Assembly: GCF_937127095.1 (NCBI RefSeq)
Contig: NZ_CAKZLP010000050.1
Span: 62,001-126,000 of the forward strand
Length of the DNA stretch: 64,000 nucleotides
Origin: an uncultured Amphritea sp.
GTDB lineage: Bacteria > Pseudomonadota > Gammaproteobacteria > Pseudomonadales > Balneatricaceae
Direction: 5' to 3'
Shown: positions 45,218-53,370 of the stretch, piece by piece
Numbering within the stretch: the stretch's first letter is position 1
Layout of the letters: every line of letters starts with the position of its first letter
Notes under the pieces: model-generated
Told to the model about the DNA's origin: nothing
What the model saw: only the letters and a program-made list of their open reading frames with translations
Databases searched by the model: none
Translations under genes and position numbers: made by a program

Positions 45218-45971
45218 TCTGACGATCAGCGGGCGTAGCCAAATCGCGAAGATAAGGATGAGGACGCCGGTTGATATTACTCACGGCCTTGAGCTTGAGC
45301 AGCAGCTGTTAGACCGGGTGCTGTCAGGTCAGGTGCAATGTGGTTATGCCTTGTGGCGCAGTCAACAGGCGCTGGTTGTGCCTAAAAGCGCAACCAACCG
45401 CAGTAATTTTCAGGCCGCCAGTGACTATTGTGCCGCACAGGGCTGGCCGGTGGTGATTCGCAGTACCGGAGGAGAGCTGACGCCGCAGAGTGAAGGCTTC
45501 ATCAATCTGACGATGGCAATCAAATGCAAAAAAGGTCAGATGAGCATCCGCGACAGTTATCTGGTGATCTGCAATGCGATTCTGGGGTGGCTATCTGACA
45601 ACGGCATTCAGGGGAGGTGTTCCTCTATAGAGGGAGCGTTCTGTGATGGTGATTTTAATGTGGTCGTTGGGGAGCAGAAAATAGCCGGTACCGCACAGCG
45701 CTGGAAGAAAATTACCAACCCTTTAGCCAGTACGGATGGTAGTGATACGGCGCTATTGATGCATGCAGTTATTTTGTGTGATGGCGATCTGGCAGCGATG
45801 TGGAATATTTCAAATCAGTTTTATGAAAAGTGTCAGCTGACCCCCTTTATTGTTGAAGGTAAGCATATATCGCTTGCTCAGCTAATGAATAAATCAGGTG
45901 AGAGCTTTGTTTTAAAGTCGCTTGATGGACTGGATGCATATCTGAATAACTATATTGAGAAATATATTTAG
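45210..45971 (+). CDS. Lipoate-protein ligase A-like protein
   Basis: From GTG 45210 (inside the end of the E2 gene) the protein is 253 residues with a BPL/LPL catalytic domain. Motifs are VVIRSTGGELTPQSEGF (lipoyl-AMP loop) and KIAGTAQRWKK (catalytic-lysine motif). It would attach lipoate to the stand-alone lipoyl protein encoded two genes upstream. A ligase dedicated to one complex and encoded in its operon is uncommon but known, for example in some acetoin and glycine-cleavage clusters. Confidence 0.82.
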   Translation: MNSLTISGRSQIAKIRMRTPVDITHGLELEQQLLDRVLSGQVQCGYALWRSQQALVVPKSATNRSNFQAASDYCAAQGWPVVIRSTGGELTPQSEGFINLTMAIKCKKGQMSIRDSYLVICNAILGWLSDNGIQGRCSSIEGAFCDGDFNVVVGEQKIAGTAQRWKKITNPLASTDGSDTALLMHAVILCDGDLAAMWNISNQFYEKCQLTPFIVEGKHISLAQLMNKSGESFVLKSLDGLDAYLNNYIEKYI

Positions 45972-46051
45972 ATAGAAAGATCGTTGCGTTTTTAACTGTT
46001 TAGTCTGGTCGCTATTCAGTTTGAAAAATAATGTAAACCCTGGAGATCATT

Positions 46052-46630
46052 ATGAATAAAAATAAGAAGGATTTATCACCATCTGTGGGTGCCGCTAAAG
46101 GCAAAGCAGATGAGGTCTGTATGAATCGAAGACGCTTCCTGTCTAAAACCGGTACATACGCAGTAGCCGCATCGGCTGTCGTTATTAGTGGAGGCTTGTT
46201 CGCGCCTGACTCGTATGCCGCTAAGAAAATTGGCGATAAAGCGAATATCACACTGTTGAAAATGGCGCGGGATATTTATCCTCACGACACATTGGAAGAT
46301 AAATATTATACCCAGGTGTTAACGCCAATGATTACCGCTGCGGCCACCGATGATACAAAGTTGTCGGAATTGTCTGGCGGTGCTAAATCTCTGGATCAGA
46401 TCGCTTCGCAGCAGTTTGGTGTCAGTTATATCGATATCAAATCTGAACAAGAGCGTGTTGTTGTACTGAAACAGATCGAGTCGTCTCCTTTCTTTCAGAA
46501 CATTAAGGGTGCTCTGATGATGGGCATCTACAACAACCCGGATCTATGGCCTCGCTTTGGATTTGGTGGATCTGCCTGGGAAAAAGGCGGCTACATCAAC
46601 CGTGGTTACAACGATATTGACTGGATCTGA
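46052..46630 (+). CDS. Tat-exported small subunit (gluconate dehydrogenase subunit 3-like)
   Basis: The 192-residue protein carries a twin-arginine signal (MNRRRFLSKTGTYAVAASAV). Its mature domain resembles gluconate 2-dehydrogenase subunit 3 (LLKMARDIYPHDTLED, MMGIYNNPDLWPRFGFGGS). Such subunits escort an FAD-containing GMC dehydrogenase, which lacks its own signal, across the membrane. The GMC gene begins 15 bp later. No di- or tri-heme cytochrome subunit is encoded next to them. Confidence 0.85.
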   Translation: MNKNKKDLSPSVGAAKGKADEVCMNRRRFLSKTGTYAVAASAVVISGGLFAPDSYAAKKIGDKANITLLKMARDIYPHDTLEDKYYTQVLTPMITAAATDDTKLSELSGGAKSLDQIASQQFGVSYIDIKSEQERVVVLKQIESSPFFQNIKGALMMGIYNNPDLWPRFGFGGSAWEKGGYINRGYNDIDWI

Positions 46631-46644
46631 AGAGGGGAATAATT

Positions 46645-48225
46645 ATGTCTACTAAATTTGATTTAAACGATGACAGCCTGGTGGTAATCATTGGTTCTGG
46701 AGCGGGTGGCGGCACATTGGCCAATGAACTGGCGCAGAAGGGTATCCGGTCGGTTGTACTGGAAGCGGGTAAGCGCTTCAAAATGGATGATATCGAAAAT
46801 GATGAATGGAAGATGTTTGGTAAAATTTCCTGGCTGGACAAGCGCATTGTCGAGGGGCCAGCGAGACTTGCTAGTGATTTCCCTAATCTGCCCGCGTGGA
46901 TTGTAAAAGGTGTAGGCGGTGCGACGATGCACTGGGCCGGTGTGGCGATGCGTTTTCAGGAACACGAATTTAAGATGAAAACCACCAACGGCACGGTTGC
47001 GGGTGCGAATGTTCTCGACTGGCCGGTCACCCTGAAAGAGATGGAACCATACTATTTCAAGGCTGAAAAGAAGATGGGGGTCTGTGGTACTGAGGCCACA
47101 GGTATGCCGTTTCACGGTGAAAGTAATCACTACAAAGTGATTGCTGAGGGTGCTAAACGGATCGGTGCTAAATGTGAACAGGCTACTCTGGCGATCAATA
47201 CGGAAACCCGGGATGGACGTCCTTCTTGTCAGGTTAATGGTTTCTGTATGCAGGGTTGCCGTATCGGTGCGAAGTGGTCAACTATGTACACCGAGATCCC
47301 TCAGGCTGAAGCCACAGGTAAAACCGAGGTGCGCCCGGAATCGATGGTGCTCAGAATTGAGCATGACAAAACCGGTAAAGTGACCGGCGTACTCTACGCG
47401 GATAAAGATGGTAATCAGCAGCTGCAAAAAGCCCGGGTCGTTGCCGTTGCCGGTAACTCTATCGAGTCACCACGGATGCTGCTGAACTCGGCTTCATCAA
47501 TGTTTCCGGATGGCCTGGCTAACTCATCGGGCCAGGTAGGGCAGAACTATATGACCCATACCGCCGGTGGTGTATATGCGGAGTTCGAAAAGCCGGTGCA
47601 TATGTATAAGAGCACGGTCGTACCGGGTATTGTCCATGAGTGGAAGGATAATGACCCTAGCCGGGGGCACCTGGCGGGTTATGAACTGGAAATCTTGCAT
47701 CTGGGCCTGCCTTTTATGTCAGCTTTCCTGAATCCCGGTAAAGGTGGTTGGGGACGTGAAGTGTCTGATTCACTGGCAAATTACCAGAATATGGCTGGTT
47801 TCTGGATCTGTGGTGAGGATATGGCGGTAGAATCCAACAATATTACCCTCCACCCGACAGAGAAAGACCAGTATGGACTGCCGGTACCGGTGGTGTATAA
47901 AACCGATCACATTAACGATACCCGCATGCGTAACCATGCTTATGCTCGCTCACAGGAACTGTTCGATTCTATCGGCGCGCTTAAAGTGAATAAACTTCCT
48001 CCCTATCCCGCCAGCCATAATATGGGCACCAACCGGATGAGTGAGCATGCTAAAGATGGTGTGGTTAACCGTTGGGGTCAGGCACACGATATTAAGAATC
48101 TGTTCGTCTCTGATGGCAGCCAGTTCACCTCAAGTGGAACTGAAAACCCAACTTTAACCATTGTTGCTCTGGCGATTCGACAGGCGGAATATATTGTTGA
48201 CCAGATGAATAAACAGGCGATCTGA
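46645..48225 (+). CDS. GMC-family FAD oxidoreductase (large subunit)
   Basis: The 526-residue protein has the FAD-binding IGSGAGGGTLANELAQKG, then KGVGGATMHWAGVAMRF. A cluster CQVNGFCMQGCRIGAKWS follows, and the C-terminal GMC block is HNMGTNRMSEHAKDGVVN with GTENPTLTIVALA. It groups with periplasmic gluconate/alcohol dehydrogenase large subunits that use a Tat-exported partner. It probably oxidises an alcohol, diol or sugar acid. It closes the E1/E2 operon, which ends at a strong terminator. Confidence 0.9.
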   Translation: MSTKFDLNDDSLVVIIGSGAGGGTLANELAQKGIRSVVLEAGKRFKMDDIENDEWKMFGKISWLDKRIVEGPARLASDFPNLPAWIVKGVGGATMHWAGVAMRFQEHEFKMKTTNGTVAGANVLDWPVTLKEMEPYYFKAEKKMGVCGTEATGMPFHGESNHYKVIAEGAKRIGAKCEQATLAINTETRDGRPSCQVNGFCMQGCRIGAKWSTMYTEIPQAEATGKTEVRPESMVLRIEHDKTGKVTGVLYADKDGNQQLQKARVVAVAGNSIESPRMLLNSASSMFPDGLANSSGQVGQNYMTHTAGGVYAEFEKPVHMYKSTVVPGIVHEWKDNDPSRGHLAGYELEILHLGLPFMSAFLNPGKGGWGREVSDSLANYQNMAGFWICGEDMAVESNNITLHPTEKDQYGLPVPVVYKTDHINDTRMRNHAYARSQELFDSIGALKVNKLPPYPASHNMGTNRMSEHAKDGVVNRWGQAHDIKNLFVSDGSQFTSSGTENPTLTIVALAIRQAEYIVDQMNKQAI

Positions 48226-48259
48226 TCGCATCAATCAGTTTCACTCGGTGTAACTCTTT

Positions 48260-48290
48260 GGCACGTCTTCGGACGTGCCTTTTTTGTTTT
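48260..48290 (+). terminator. Intrinsic terminator with TTCG tetraloop
   Basis: GGCACGTC-TTCG-GACGTGCC followed by TTTTTTGTTTT. It ends the E1/E2-GMC operon. Confidence 0.95.
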
Positions 48291-48731
48291 AGTGCTGTGT
48301 AATTATATTAATTAGGCTATATGTTCAGTGGTTATATATATCGTTTGTGCCGAATTGAACGCTCAACCTTATCTTCTGTGAACCCTTCACGTTCACGCCA
48401 TTCATTTAATTCGCCTGCTTTTTATCTCTGCTTTACTCACCTGGCACCTGACACCTCAGACTTCAGACACTCAGACACAGCGGTTCAGTTATTGATGAGT
48501 GGTGTTTCAAAATCCGCTTTTAGCGATTTGTTACGGGGGACTACTGGTGAATACCTGATGGCGTTCCCGGTCAGTTTTTAGTCGTCACTCAGTGTATGCC
48601 TGGGCAGAGGGGTAGTTAACAAACGGTGTCATAGCATCCTGAGAAGGTAGGATAGAAGCGGGCTGAGCTGATAACGATAGGTCGGCTGTGTGGTAAAAGG
48701 GGTGGAGTGTTTTACCCGATTGGGGGGCTAT
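48291..48731. other. Intergenic region between two terminators
   Basis: About 440 bp between convergent units. It contains a short CAC/GACAC-rich stretch (near 48438-48480) with no reading frame I would defend. The 86-codon frame at 48321 has atypical composition. Confidence 0.5.
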
Positions 48732-48773
48732 AAAAAACGAAAAGCCCCAGGGAAGCTGACTCCCGTGGGGCTT
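48732..48773 (-). terminator. Intrinsic terminator of the porin gene
   Basis: On the minus strand AAGCCCC-AC-GGGA pairs with TCCC-TG-GGGCTT, followed by TTCGTTTTTTA. It lies 16 bp after the porin stop. Confidence 0.85.
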
Positions 48774-48789
48774 GAAAGGGAGGGACTAG

Positions 48790-49995
48790 TTAGAACGCAA
48801 AGTTAAAACCAACGTTGATCAGTGTGGTTGTCTCGCCTGCAGGTGCAGGGCTGGCAACAATAGAGGTAGCATAGCGTGAAATCGTACCCATCTCATCCGC
48901 ATCGACATGGGCCATCTGAGCATAAACAATAGTCGATTCACCAATGGTGTATTCGTTGCTCAACACCAGTGATTTAGTTTCTACACTCTTACTGGGCGCT
49001 TTATCCTTATTGATGTAATATGCCAGGGTTGCGCTATTTTTCTCATTCCACTGCCAGTCCATACCAACGCCCAGTGCATCCAGATCCAGAATCTGATTGC
49101 CGTTAGCATCATTGTTTTCAGTGTTCATGAAGTTGGTTTTGAAGTTCAGATCGCCAACGGCATAGGCGGCGCCCAGTGCCCAGCTGGTGACAACATCTTC
49201 AGCGGTTTGCTGGTCACGCATATTCTGGTAAGAACCGGACAGCGTTACCGGACCTGCGTTATACGCAGCACCGATGGCAACAACGTCCCCCTCTTTCTGC
49301 GAGCCTTCCTGACCGCCGAAAGAGTAAAGTACGCCAAAGTCTAAACCATTGATGTTGTTTCGATACTGCACCGCATTCTTAAAGAAGATACCGACATCAT
49401 TATTAGCATTGCGACCATCAGTGCTGGCAGGATCATTCACGGTAGAGAAGTACTGGCTATAGGCCCAGGCATAGAGGTTGGAGAACTGCTCCTTGAAGAT
49501 GCGTGGTTCGGTGCCCAGGTGAGCCAGCAGTGCGGGGCCATATTGACGGCCAATGATCACCGTACCCCAGTCACCAGTTACCCCTAGGTTTGCCTGGCGG
49601 CGAAAAAGCAGTCTGCCACTGCTGTCATCGCCATCTGTAGTTGCATCACCGGTACCATGAAACATACCGGTATCCAGATCGAAGTGGGCTTCAAGGTTAA
49701 AGAAGGCATCCATTCCATTATCCAGTGACCGGGAGCCTTTAAATCCCAGTACTGTTTGACGTAAACCACTGGTTTCCATTCCCAGTTTCTCATCACCATC
49801 AGTGGACACTTTATCCTGATAGAGAACCCCCGCATCAAGAATGCCATACATCGACAGTTTAGTATTGGTTGCTTCGCCGATCAGAATATCGGCTGATGCA
49901 TGGGTTGCTGCCCCTGATAGAATAATCATCGCTGTCAGCGTTTTAACAGGACTGATTATCGCCATCTTTTTTCGGGATACCTTTTTTAAGTTCAT
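48790..49995 (-). CDS. General porin (OmpC/Omp32-type outer-membrane protein)
   Basis: From ATG 49995 (GGGGAG seven bases upstream) the protein is 401 residues. It has a signal peptide (ATHASADI) and the gram-negative porin pattern: KLSMYGILDAGVLYQD, LGFKGSRSLDNGMDAFFNLE, FRRQANLGVTGDWGTVIIGR, and terminal aromatic FNFAF. It forms a trimeric diffusion channel. It is divergent from the ABC operon, and both share a region with sigma-54-like promoters and palindromes. A role in bringing the pathway substrate across the outer membrane is inferred. Confidence 0.9.
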   Translation of the reverse strand: MNLKKVSRKKMAIISPVKTLTAMIILSGAATHASADILIGEATNTKLSMYGILDAGVLYQDKVSTDGDEKLGMETSGLRQTVLGFKGSRSLDNGMDAFFNLEAHFDLDTGMFHGTGDATTDGDDSSGRLLFRRQANLGVTGDWGTVIIGRQYGPALLAHLGTEPRIFKEQFSNLYAWAYSQYFSTVNDPASTDGRNANNDVGIFFKNAVQYRNNINGLDFGVLYSFGGQEGSQKEGDVVAIGAAYNAGPVTLSGSYQNMRDQQTAEDVVTSWALGAAYAVGDLNFKTNFMNTENNDANGNQILDLDALGVGMDWQWNEKNSATLAYYINKDKAPSKSVETKSLVLSNEYTIGESTIVYAQMAHVDADEMGTISRYATSIVASPAPAGETTTLINVGFNFAF

Positions 49996-50108
49996 AGAGT
50001 TACTCCCCAATGGAATTTATAGTTAGATTTATTTACGGGGTTTTCACTTTTGCATTCTTTTAAAGAAGAAAGTGAAAAGTGATTTAATATCGACCCGGTG
50101 TGGGAAAA

Positions 50109-50123
50109 GCAGGGAGTATGCCA
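50109..50123 (-). promoter_or_regulatory. Possible sigma-54 promoter of the porin gene
   Basis: On the minus strand TTGGCA-TACTCCC-TGCT gives GG, ten bases, GC. It lacks one -12 T. The leader to the porin ATG would be about 100 bases. No TGTCGCA dyad lies at the 85-bp position, so this call is weaker. Confidence 0.45.
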
Positions 50124-50240
50124 ATATATATTTTTTGTCTTTAAATAATAAAAGTTATTATTTGTTTCAATGGGTTGTTGGTTTGTTTTATGTTTGGACT
50201 ATTTTTAATAAAAACCATATCGAATATATGAGGTCAGGTT

Positions 50241-50259
50241 ATGAAACAGTTTGTTTCAT
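50241..50259. promoter_or_regulatory. Perfect 8-3-8 palindrome in the porin/ABC divergent region
   Basis: ATGAAACA-GTT-TGTTTCAT. A second copy with a degenerate left arm lies at 50394-50412 (right arm TGTTTCAT intact). It looks like an operator pair for a dimeric regulator. Confidence 0.55.
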
Positions 50260-50381
50260 CTTTATGAACCATACTGTGGCGTTAAAATATAAGTATCATC
50301 AGATTTTAATAGGATAAAAAATTTAATTTTTAATTTTGTATTTTTTTTCTCTTTTTCGGGCTATACATTTTTAAGACTTTG

Positions 50382-50401
50382 TGTCGCATATAATCGAGAC
50401 A
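50382..50401 (+). promoter_or_regulatory. Enhancer-type dyad upstream of the ABC operon
   Basis: TGTCGCA-TATAAT-CGAGACA. Its right edge is 85 bp from the -24 GG at 50486, the same spacing as at the E1/E2 and VOC promoters. It overlaps the second TGTTTCAT palindrome by several bases. Confidence 0.7.
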
Positions 50402-50483
50402 GTTTGTTTCATCGAAGAGTATCCTGCAGGGATGAATAATTTGAAAATTAGTTATTTCGTACAATTATCAATAACTTATGTTT

Positions 50484-50500
50484 TTGGTACTGTTATTGCT
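50484..50500 (+). promoter_or_regulatory. Sigma-54 promoter upstream of the ABC operon
   Basis: TTGGTAC-TGTTA-TTGCT has GG at 50486-50487, ten bases, then GC at 50498-50499. Predicted start is near 50511. A terminator-like hairpin lies between this promoter and the first gene. Confidence 0.75.
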
Positions 50501-50565
50501 GTAATTACAATTGTTAGTTGTGAGACTTAATCCAGCTTACTGATTGTATTTTCGTAAGTTATTTG

Positions 50566-50641
50566 TCCGGCATATCGTAACCGATACCTTATTTACCCCT
50601 TCCCCTTCAGGGTGTTTTGTACGATATGTCGGGCCTTTTTT
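50566..50641 (+). terminator. Long-stem terminator in the ABC-operon leader (attenuator or sRNA end)
   Basis: CCGGCATATCGTA (50567-50579) pairs with TACGATATGTCGG (50620-50632), a 13-bp stem with one G-U pair. The 40-base loop contains a second small ACCC/GGGT hairpin, and CCTTTTTT follows. It would stop transcripts from the sigma-54 promoter about 90 bp before the operon unless overridden. Confidence 0.75.
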
Positions 50642-50678
50642 AATCTCACCGTGTGGCTGATGACGAAGGGGACTGCGT

Positions 50679-50813
50679 ATGAAAAAGAAAGGCCTCAGCC
50701 ACCTTAAATCTGATATCTGGGAATGCTGTTATGAAGATCGTGTTTTCTGCTGTTTCTTCAGTGAGCTTATCTGTTCTGATCAACATTGTGTTGAACAGAC
50801 AGGCTTTGATTAA
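50679..50813 (+). CDS. Possible 44-aa Cys-rich leader ORF overlapping the first ABC gene
   Basis: ATG 50679 has a good ribosome-binding site (GAAGGGG, eight bases away). The frame encodes 44 residues with two vicinal Cys pairs (WECCYED, VFCCFFS) and two more Cys. It ends at TAA 50811-50813 inside the binding-protein gene. A TTG at 50806 overlapping its end would restart translation at a perfect signal peptide. It may be a leader peptide or a chance frame. Confidence 0.35.
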   Translation: MKKKGLSHLKSDIWECCYEDRVFCCFFSELICSDQHCVEQTGFD

Positions 50814-51843
50814 AAAGGGCAAAGCCAGTGTCGCGGCTTTGTTTTTTACCGCGGCGTTGGGCTTGCTGCCTTGTTCTCTTTCTTTTGCTGAATCTCTGCC
50901 GACGGTGCGGGTTGCTGCGTTGCAATTTGGCACCGTCAACTGGGAGATGGATGTAATACGCCACCATGCTCTTGATAAGAAATACCATTTCTCCCTTGAG
51001 GTGACCCCTGTTGCAGGTAAAAACGCCAGTGCTGTTGCATTGCAGAGTGCTGCTGTCGATCTGATCTACAGCGATTGGGTCTGGGTGAACCGGCAGCGAT
51101 TTAATCACAGGATGTTCGGTTTCTCGCCTGTCTCAGCCGCAACCGGAGGGCTTTATGCTCAGCCCCAGAGCGCGGTTTCATCTGTGAAGGATATTCAGGG
51201 TGTACGCATGGGCGTTGCCGGGGGGGCTGTCGATAAGAGCTGGCTGCTGCTACAGGCCTACAGTAAGCAGGTGTTGGGAAAAGATCTTTTAGACGTGGTT
51301 GAGCCGGTGTTTGCCGCACCTCCTTTGCTGAATCAGTTAATGTATGACGGAAAGTTGCCATTGAGTCTTAATTTCTGGCATTACGGCGCCAGACTTGAAG
51401 CCCGCGGGTTTAAGCCGATTATCTCGGTTGACGAGATGATCAGGGGGTTAGGCGTCAATCATCAGGTACCCATGCTGGGTTGGGTGTTTGCTGAACCCTG
51501 GCGACAGCAGCATAGTGAATTGCTGGGGAATTTTTTAAAGGCGTCCCGGGAAGCCAGGGAGATTCTGCTGGTCTCCGATGCCGAATGGCTGCGCATCCGC
51601 AATTTGACCCGAGCGGAAGATGAGCAGATTTTTGCGGCGCTGAGGAAGGGCTATCGTTCAGGCGTACAGTTGCAGTTCGGTAAAGATGAATTGGATGCAC
51701 TGGAGAGTATCTATGCCTTTATGTTACGCGAGGGAGGGGCAGAGCTGACAGGGGGGGCCGATAAACTGGACCGGTCCCTGTTCTGGATAGCAAACGCCCA
51801 GTCGGGTGTGACACAGGTGGCAGCCGGGGAGGAGGCCCCATGA
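50731..51843 (+). CDS. ABC transporter substrate-binding protein (SsuA/NMT1-like)
   Basis: The protein is up to 370 residues. The clear signal peptide is MIKKGKASVAALFFTAALG-like from TTG 50806, cleaved near SLSFAES, so the true start may be 50806 rather than ATG 50731. The mature part shows the NMT1/sulfonate-type fold with VRVAALQFGTVNWEMDVI, LIYSDWVWVNRQ and GVNHQVPMLGWVFAEPW. It would deliver a small organic ligand to the permease encoded next. Its stop overlaps that gene (ATGA). It is the first gene of a seven-gene fully overlapping operon. Confidence 0.85.
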   Translation: MKIVFSAVSSVSLSVLINIVLNRQALIKKGKASVAALFFTAALGLLPCSLSFAESLPTVRVAALQFGTVNWEMDVIRHHALDKKYHFSLEVTPVAGKNASAVALQSAAVDLIYSDWVWVNRQRFNHRMFGFSPVSAATGGLYAQPQSAVSSVKDIQGVRMGVAGGAVDKSWLLLQAYSKQVLGKDLLDVVEPVFAAPPLLNQLMYDGKLPLSLNFWHYGARLEARGFKPIISVDEMIRGLGVNHQVPMLGWVFAEPWRQQHSELLGNFLKASREAREILLVSDAEWLRIRNLTRAEDEQIFAALRKGYRSGVQLQFGKDELDALESIYAFMLREGGAELTGGADKLDRSLFWIANAQSGVTQVAAGEEAP

Positions 51844-52607
51844 TCGTTCCCGGTATAAAACAGCTGCTGCTTGGCGTGTTGCCCCTCGCTACGCTGTTTT
51901 TAGTCTGGCAGTGTGCCGCTGTGCTGATGGATAACAGTAACCTCCCCAGTGTACTTCAGGTGTTTGCCAGTCTGCGAAGCCACCTGTTTGAAGGGGATAT
52001 GTTGCATCACCTGCTGGTGACCCTGCTGAGGGTGTTGCTCAGTTTTACCATTGCGATGCTGCTGGGGGTGTTTATCGGCATTATGATGGGGGCGTTTACC
52101 CGTCTGAATGCCGCAGGCGACTCTATTCTGATTATCGCTCTTAACGTGCCAGCGCTGGTTACCATTATGCTCTGTTATGTCTGGTTTGGTCTGGTAGAGG
52201 CGGCGGCCATTGCTGCGGTGGCGATTAATAAAATCCCCACCGTTGTGGTGATGGTGCGTGAAGGCGCCCGGGTGGTTGACCGGGATCTACTGGAGGTGGC
52301 AAAGGTGTTTCAGGTTGCTCCGTTACGTTACTTCTTTAAAGTATATCTGCCACAGCTTTACCCCTTCATTATGGCATCCGCCCGCTCCGGTCTGTCATTG
52401 ATCTGGAAGATTGTGCTGGTGGTTGAATTGCTGGGGCGCAGTGATGGCGTTGGTTTTCAGCTGGGCACCTATTTCCAGTTTTTTGATATCTCCAGCATTC
52501 TGGCTTATACCCTGGCGTTTGCAGCCATCATTCTGGTGATTGAGGGGCTGATTATGCGTCCGTTGGATCGTTACATTGCCCGGGGGGGATACCATGGTCA
52601 GTCTTGA
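51840..52607 (+). CDS. ABC transporter permease (SsuC/TauC-like)
   Basis: The 255-residue protein has six membrane helices and the BPD_transp_1 loop motif EVAKVFQVAPLRYFFKVYLP, the EAA-type contact with the ATPase. It pairs with the binding protein before it and the ATPase after it, overlapping both (4 bp and 14 bp). It is an importer of the nitrate/sulfonate/taurine class. The ligand is unknown. Confidence 0.9.
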   Translation: MIVPGIKQLLLGVLPLATLFLVWQCAAVLMDNSNLPSVLQVFASLRSHLFEGDMLHHLLVTLLRVLLSFTIAMLLGVFIGIMMGAFTRLNAAGDSILIIALNVPALVTIMLCYVWFGLVEAAAIAAVAINKIPTVVVMVREGARVVDRDLLEVAKVFQVAPLRYFFKVYLPQLYPFIMASARSGLSLIWKIVLVVELLGRSDGVGFQLGTYFQFFDISSILAYTLAFAAIILVIEGLIMRPLDRYIARGGYHGQS

Positions 52608-53370
52608 TATTGCCCTCCAGAGTAAGTTCTATGCCAACAGCCCGGACAAAGTACTGGGGCCGCTGTCTTTTAACGTATCCCCGGGTGAGTTTGTCGCGCT
52701 GGTTGGCCCTTCGGGTGCGGGTAAAACGACCCTGCTGAATATGATTGCGGCGTTGCAAAGCTGTGCTCCCGGTGAGATTAAGTTTAACGGTTGCCCTCTG
52801 ACCGGTAAGCCCGACTGTAAGATCGGTTATATCTTCCAGCAGCCGAGACTGATGCCCTGGCTAACGGTGGCTGAGAATCTGCGCCTGGTGAAGCCTGACG
52901 CGACAGAGTCTGATATTGCTGAGATTCTGAATAAGGTGGGGCTGGCCGGTAAATCACCTCTCTATCCAAAGCATCTGTCTGGCGGGATGCAGCGCAGAGT
53001 CAGTATCGCCCGGGCTTTTCTGACCGAACCGGATCTGTTGCTGCTGGATGAGCCTTTTGTCTCACTGGACGCCCCCAATGCGGACAACCTGCGTTCACTG
53101 TTAAGTGAGTTATGGGTGGAGCAGCAACCCAGCGTTATCTTTGTCACCCATGACCTGCATGAAGCGATTCAGCTGGCGGACCGGATTCTGTTTCTCTCCT
53201 CAGCGCCGGGGATGGTGATTCTGGATAAACCGGTTGATATAGCGCGCCCCCGTTTGCCTGACGATAGCAGACTGCAGCGCTGGAAAACCGAGCTGCTCTG
53301 TGACTATTCCGGTTTGTTAGAAGGGGTGCTCTCTGGCCCTGGGCTAAAGTCGGTCTCCGGAGGGAAATAA
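52594..53370 (+). CDS. ABC transporter ATP-binding protein (SsuB-like)
   Basis: From ATG 52594, preceded by a G-rich ribosome-binding site, the protein is 258 residues. It has Walker A GPSGAGKTT, Q-loop YIFQQPRLMPWLTV (typical of SsuB/TauB), signature LSGGMQRR, Walker B LLLLDEPFVSLD and H-loop VTHDLHEA. It energises the SsuABC-like importer. Its stop overlaps the next ATPase gene (TAATG). Confidence 0.92.
   Translation: MVSLDIALQSKFYANSPDKVLGPLSFNVSPGEFVALVGPSGAGKTTLLNMIAALQSCAPGEIKFNGCPLTGKPDCKIGYIFQQPRLMPWLTVAENLRLVKPDATESDIAEILNKVGLAGKSPLYPKHLSGGMQRRVSIARAFLTEPDLLLLDEPFVSLDAPNADNLRSLLSELWVEQQPSVIFVTHDLHEAIQLADRILFLSSAPGMVILDKPVDIARPRLPDDSRLQRWKTELLCDYSGLLEGVLSGPGLKSVSGGK

Noticed and set aside
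48321..48581. 86-codon frame between the GMC gene and the porin
   Set aside because: It lies between two terminators, is rich in Ser/His/Phe like random sequence, and lacks a ribosome-binding site.
50679..50813. Treating the Cys-rich frame as an established gene
   Set aside because: It has a good ribosome-binding site but no homology evidence and overlaps the binding-protein frame. It is listed only as a low-confidence leader.
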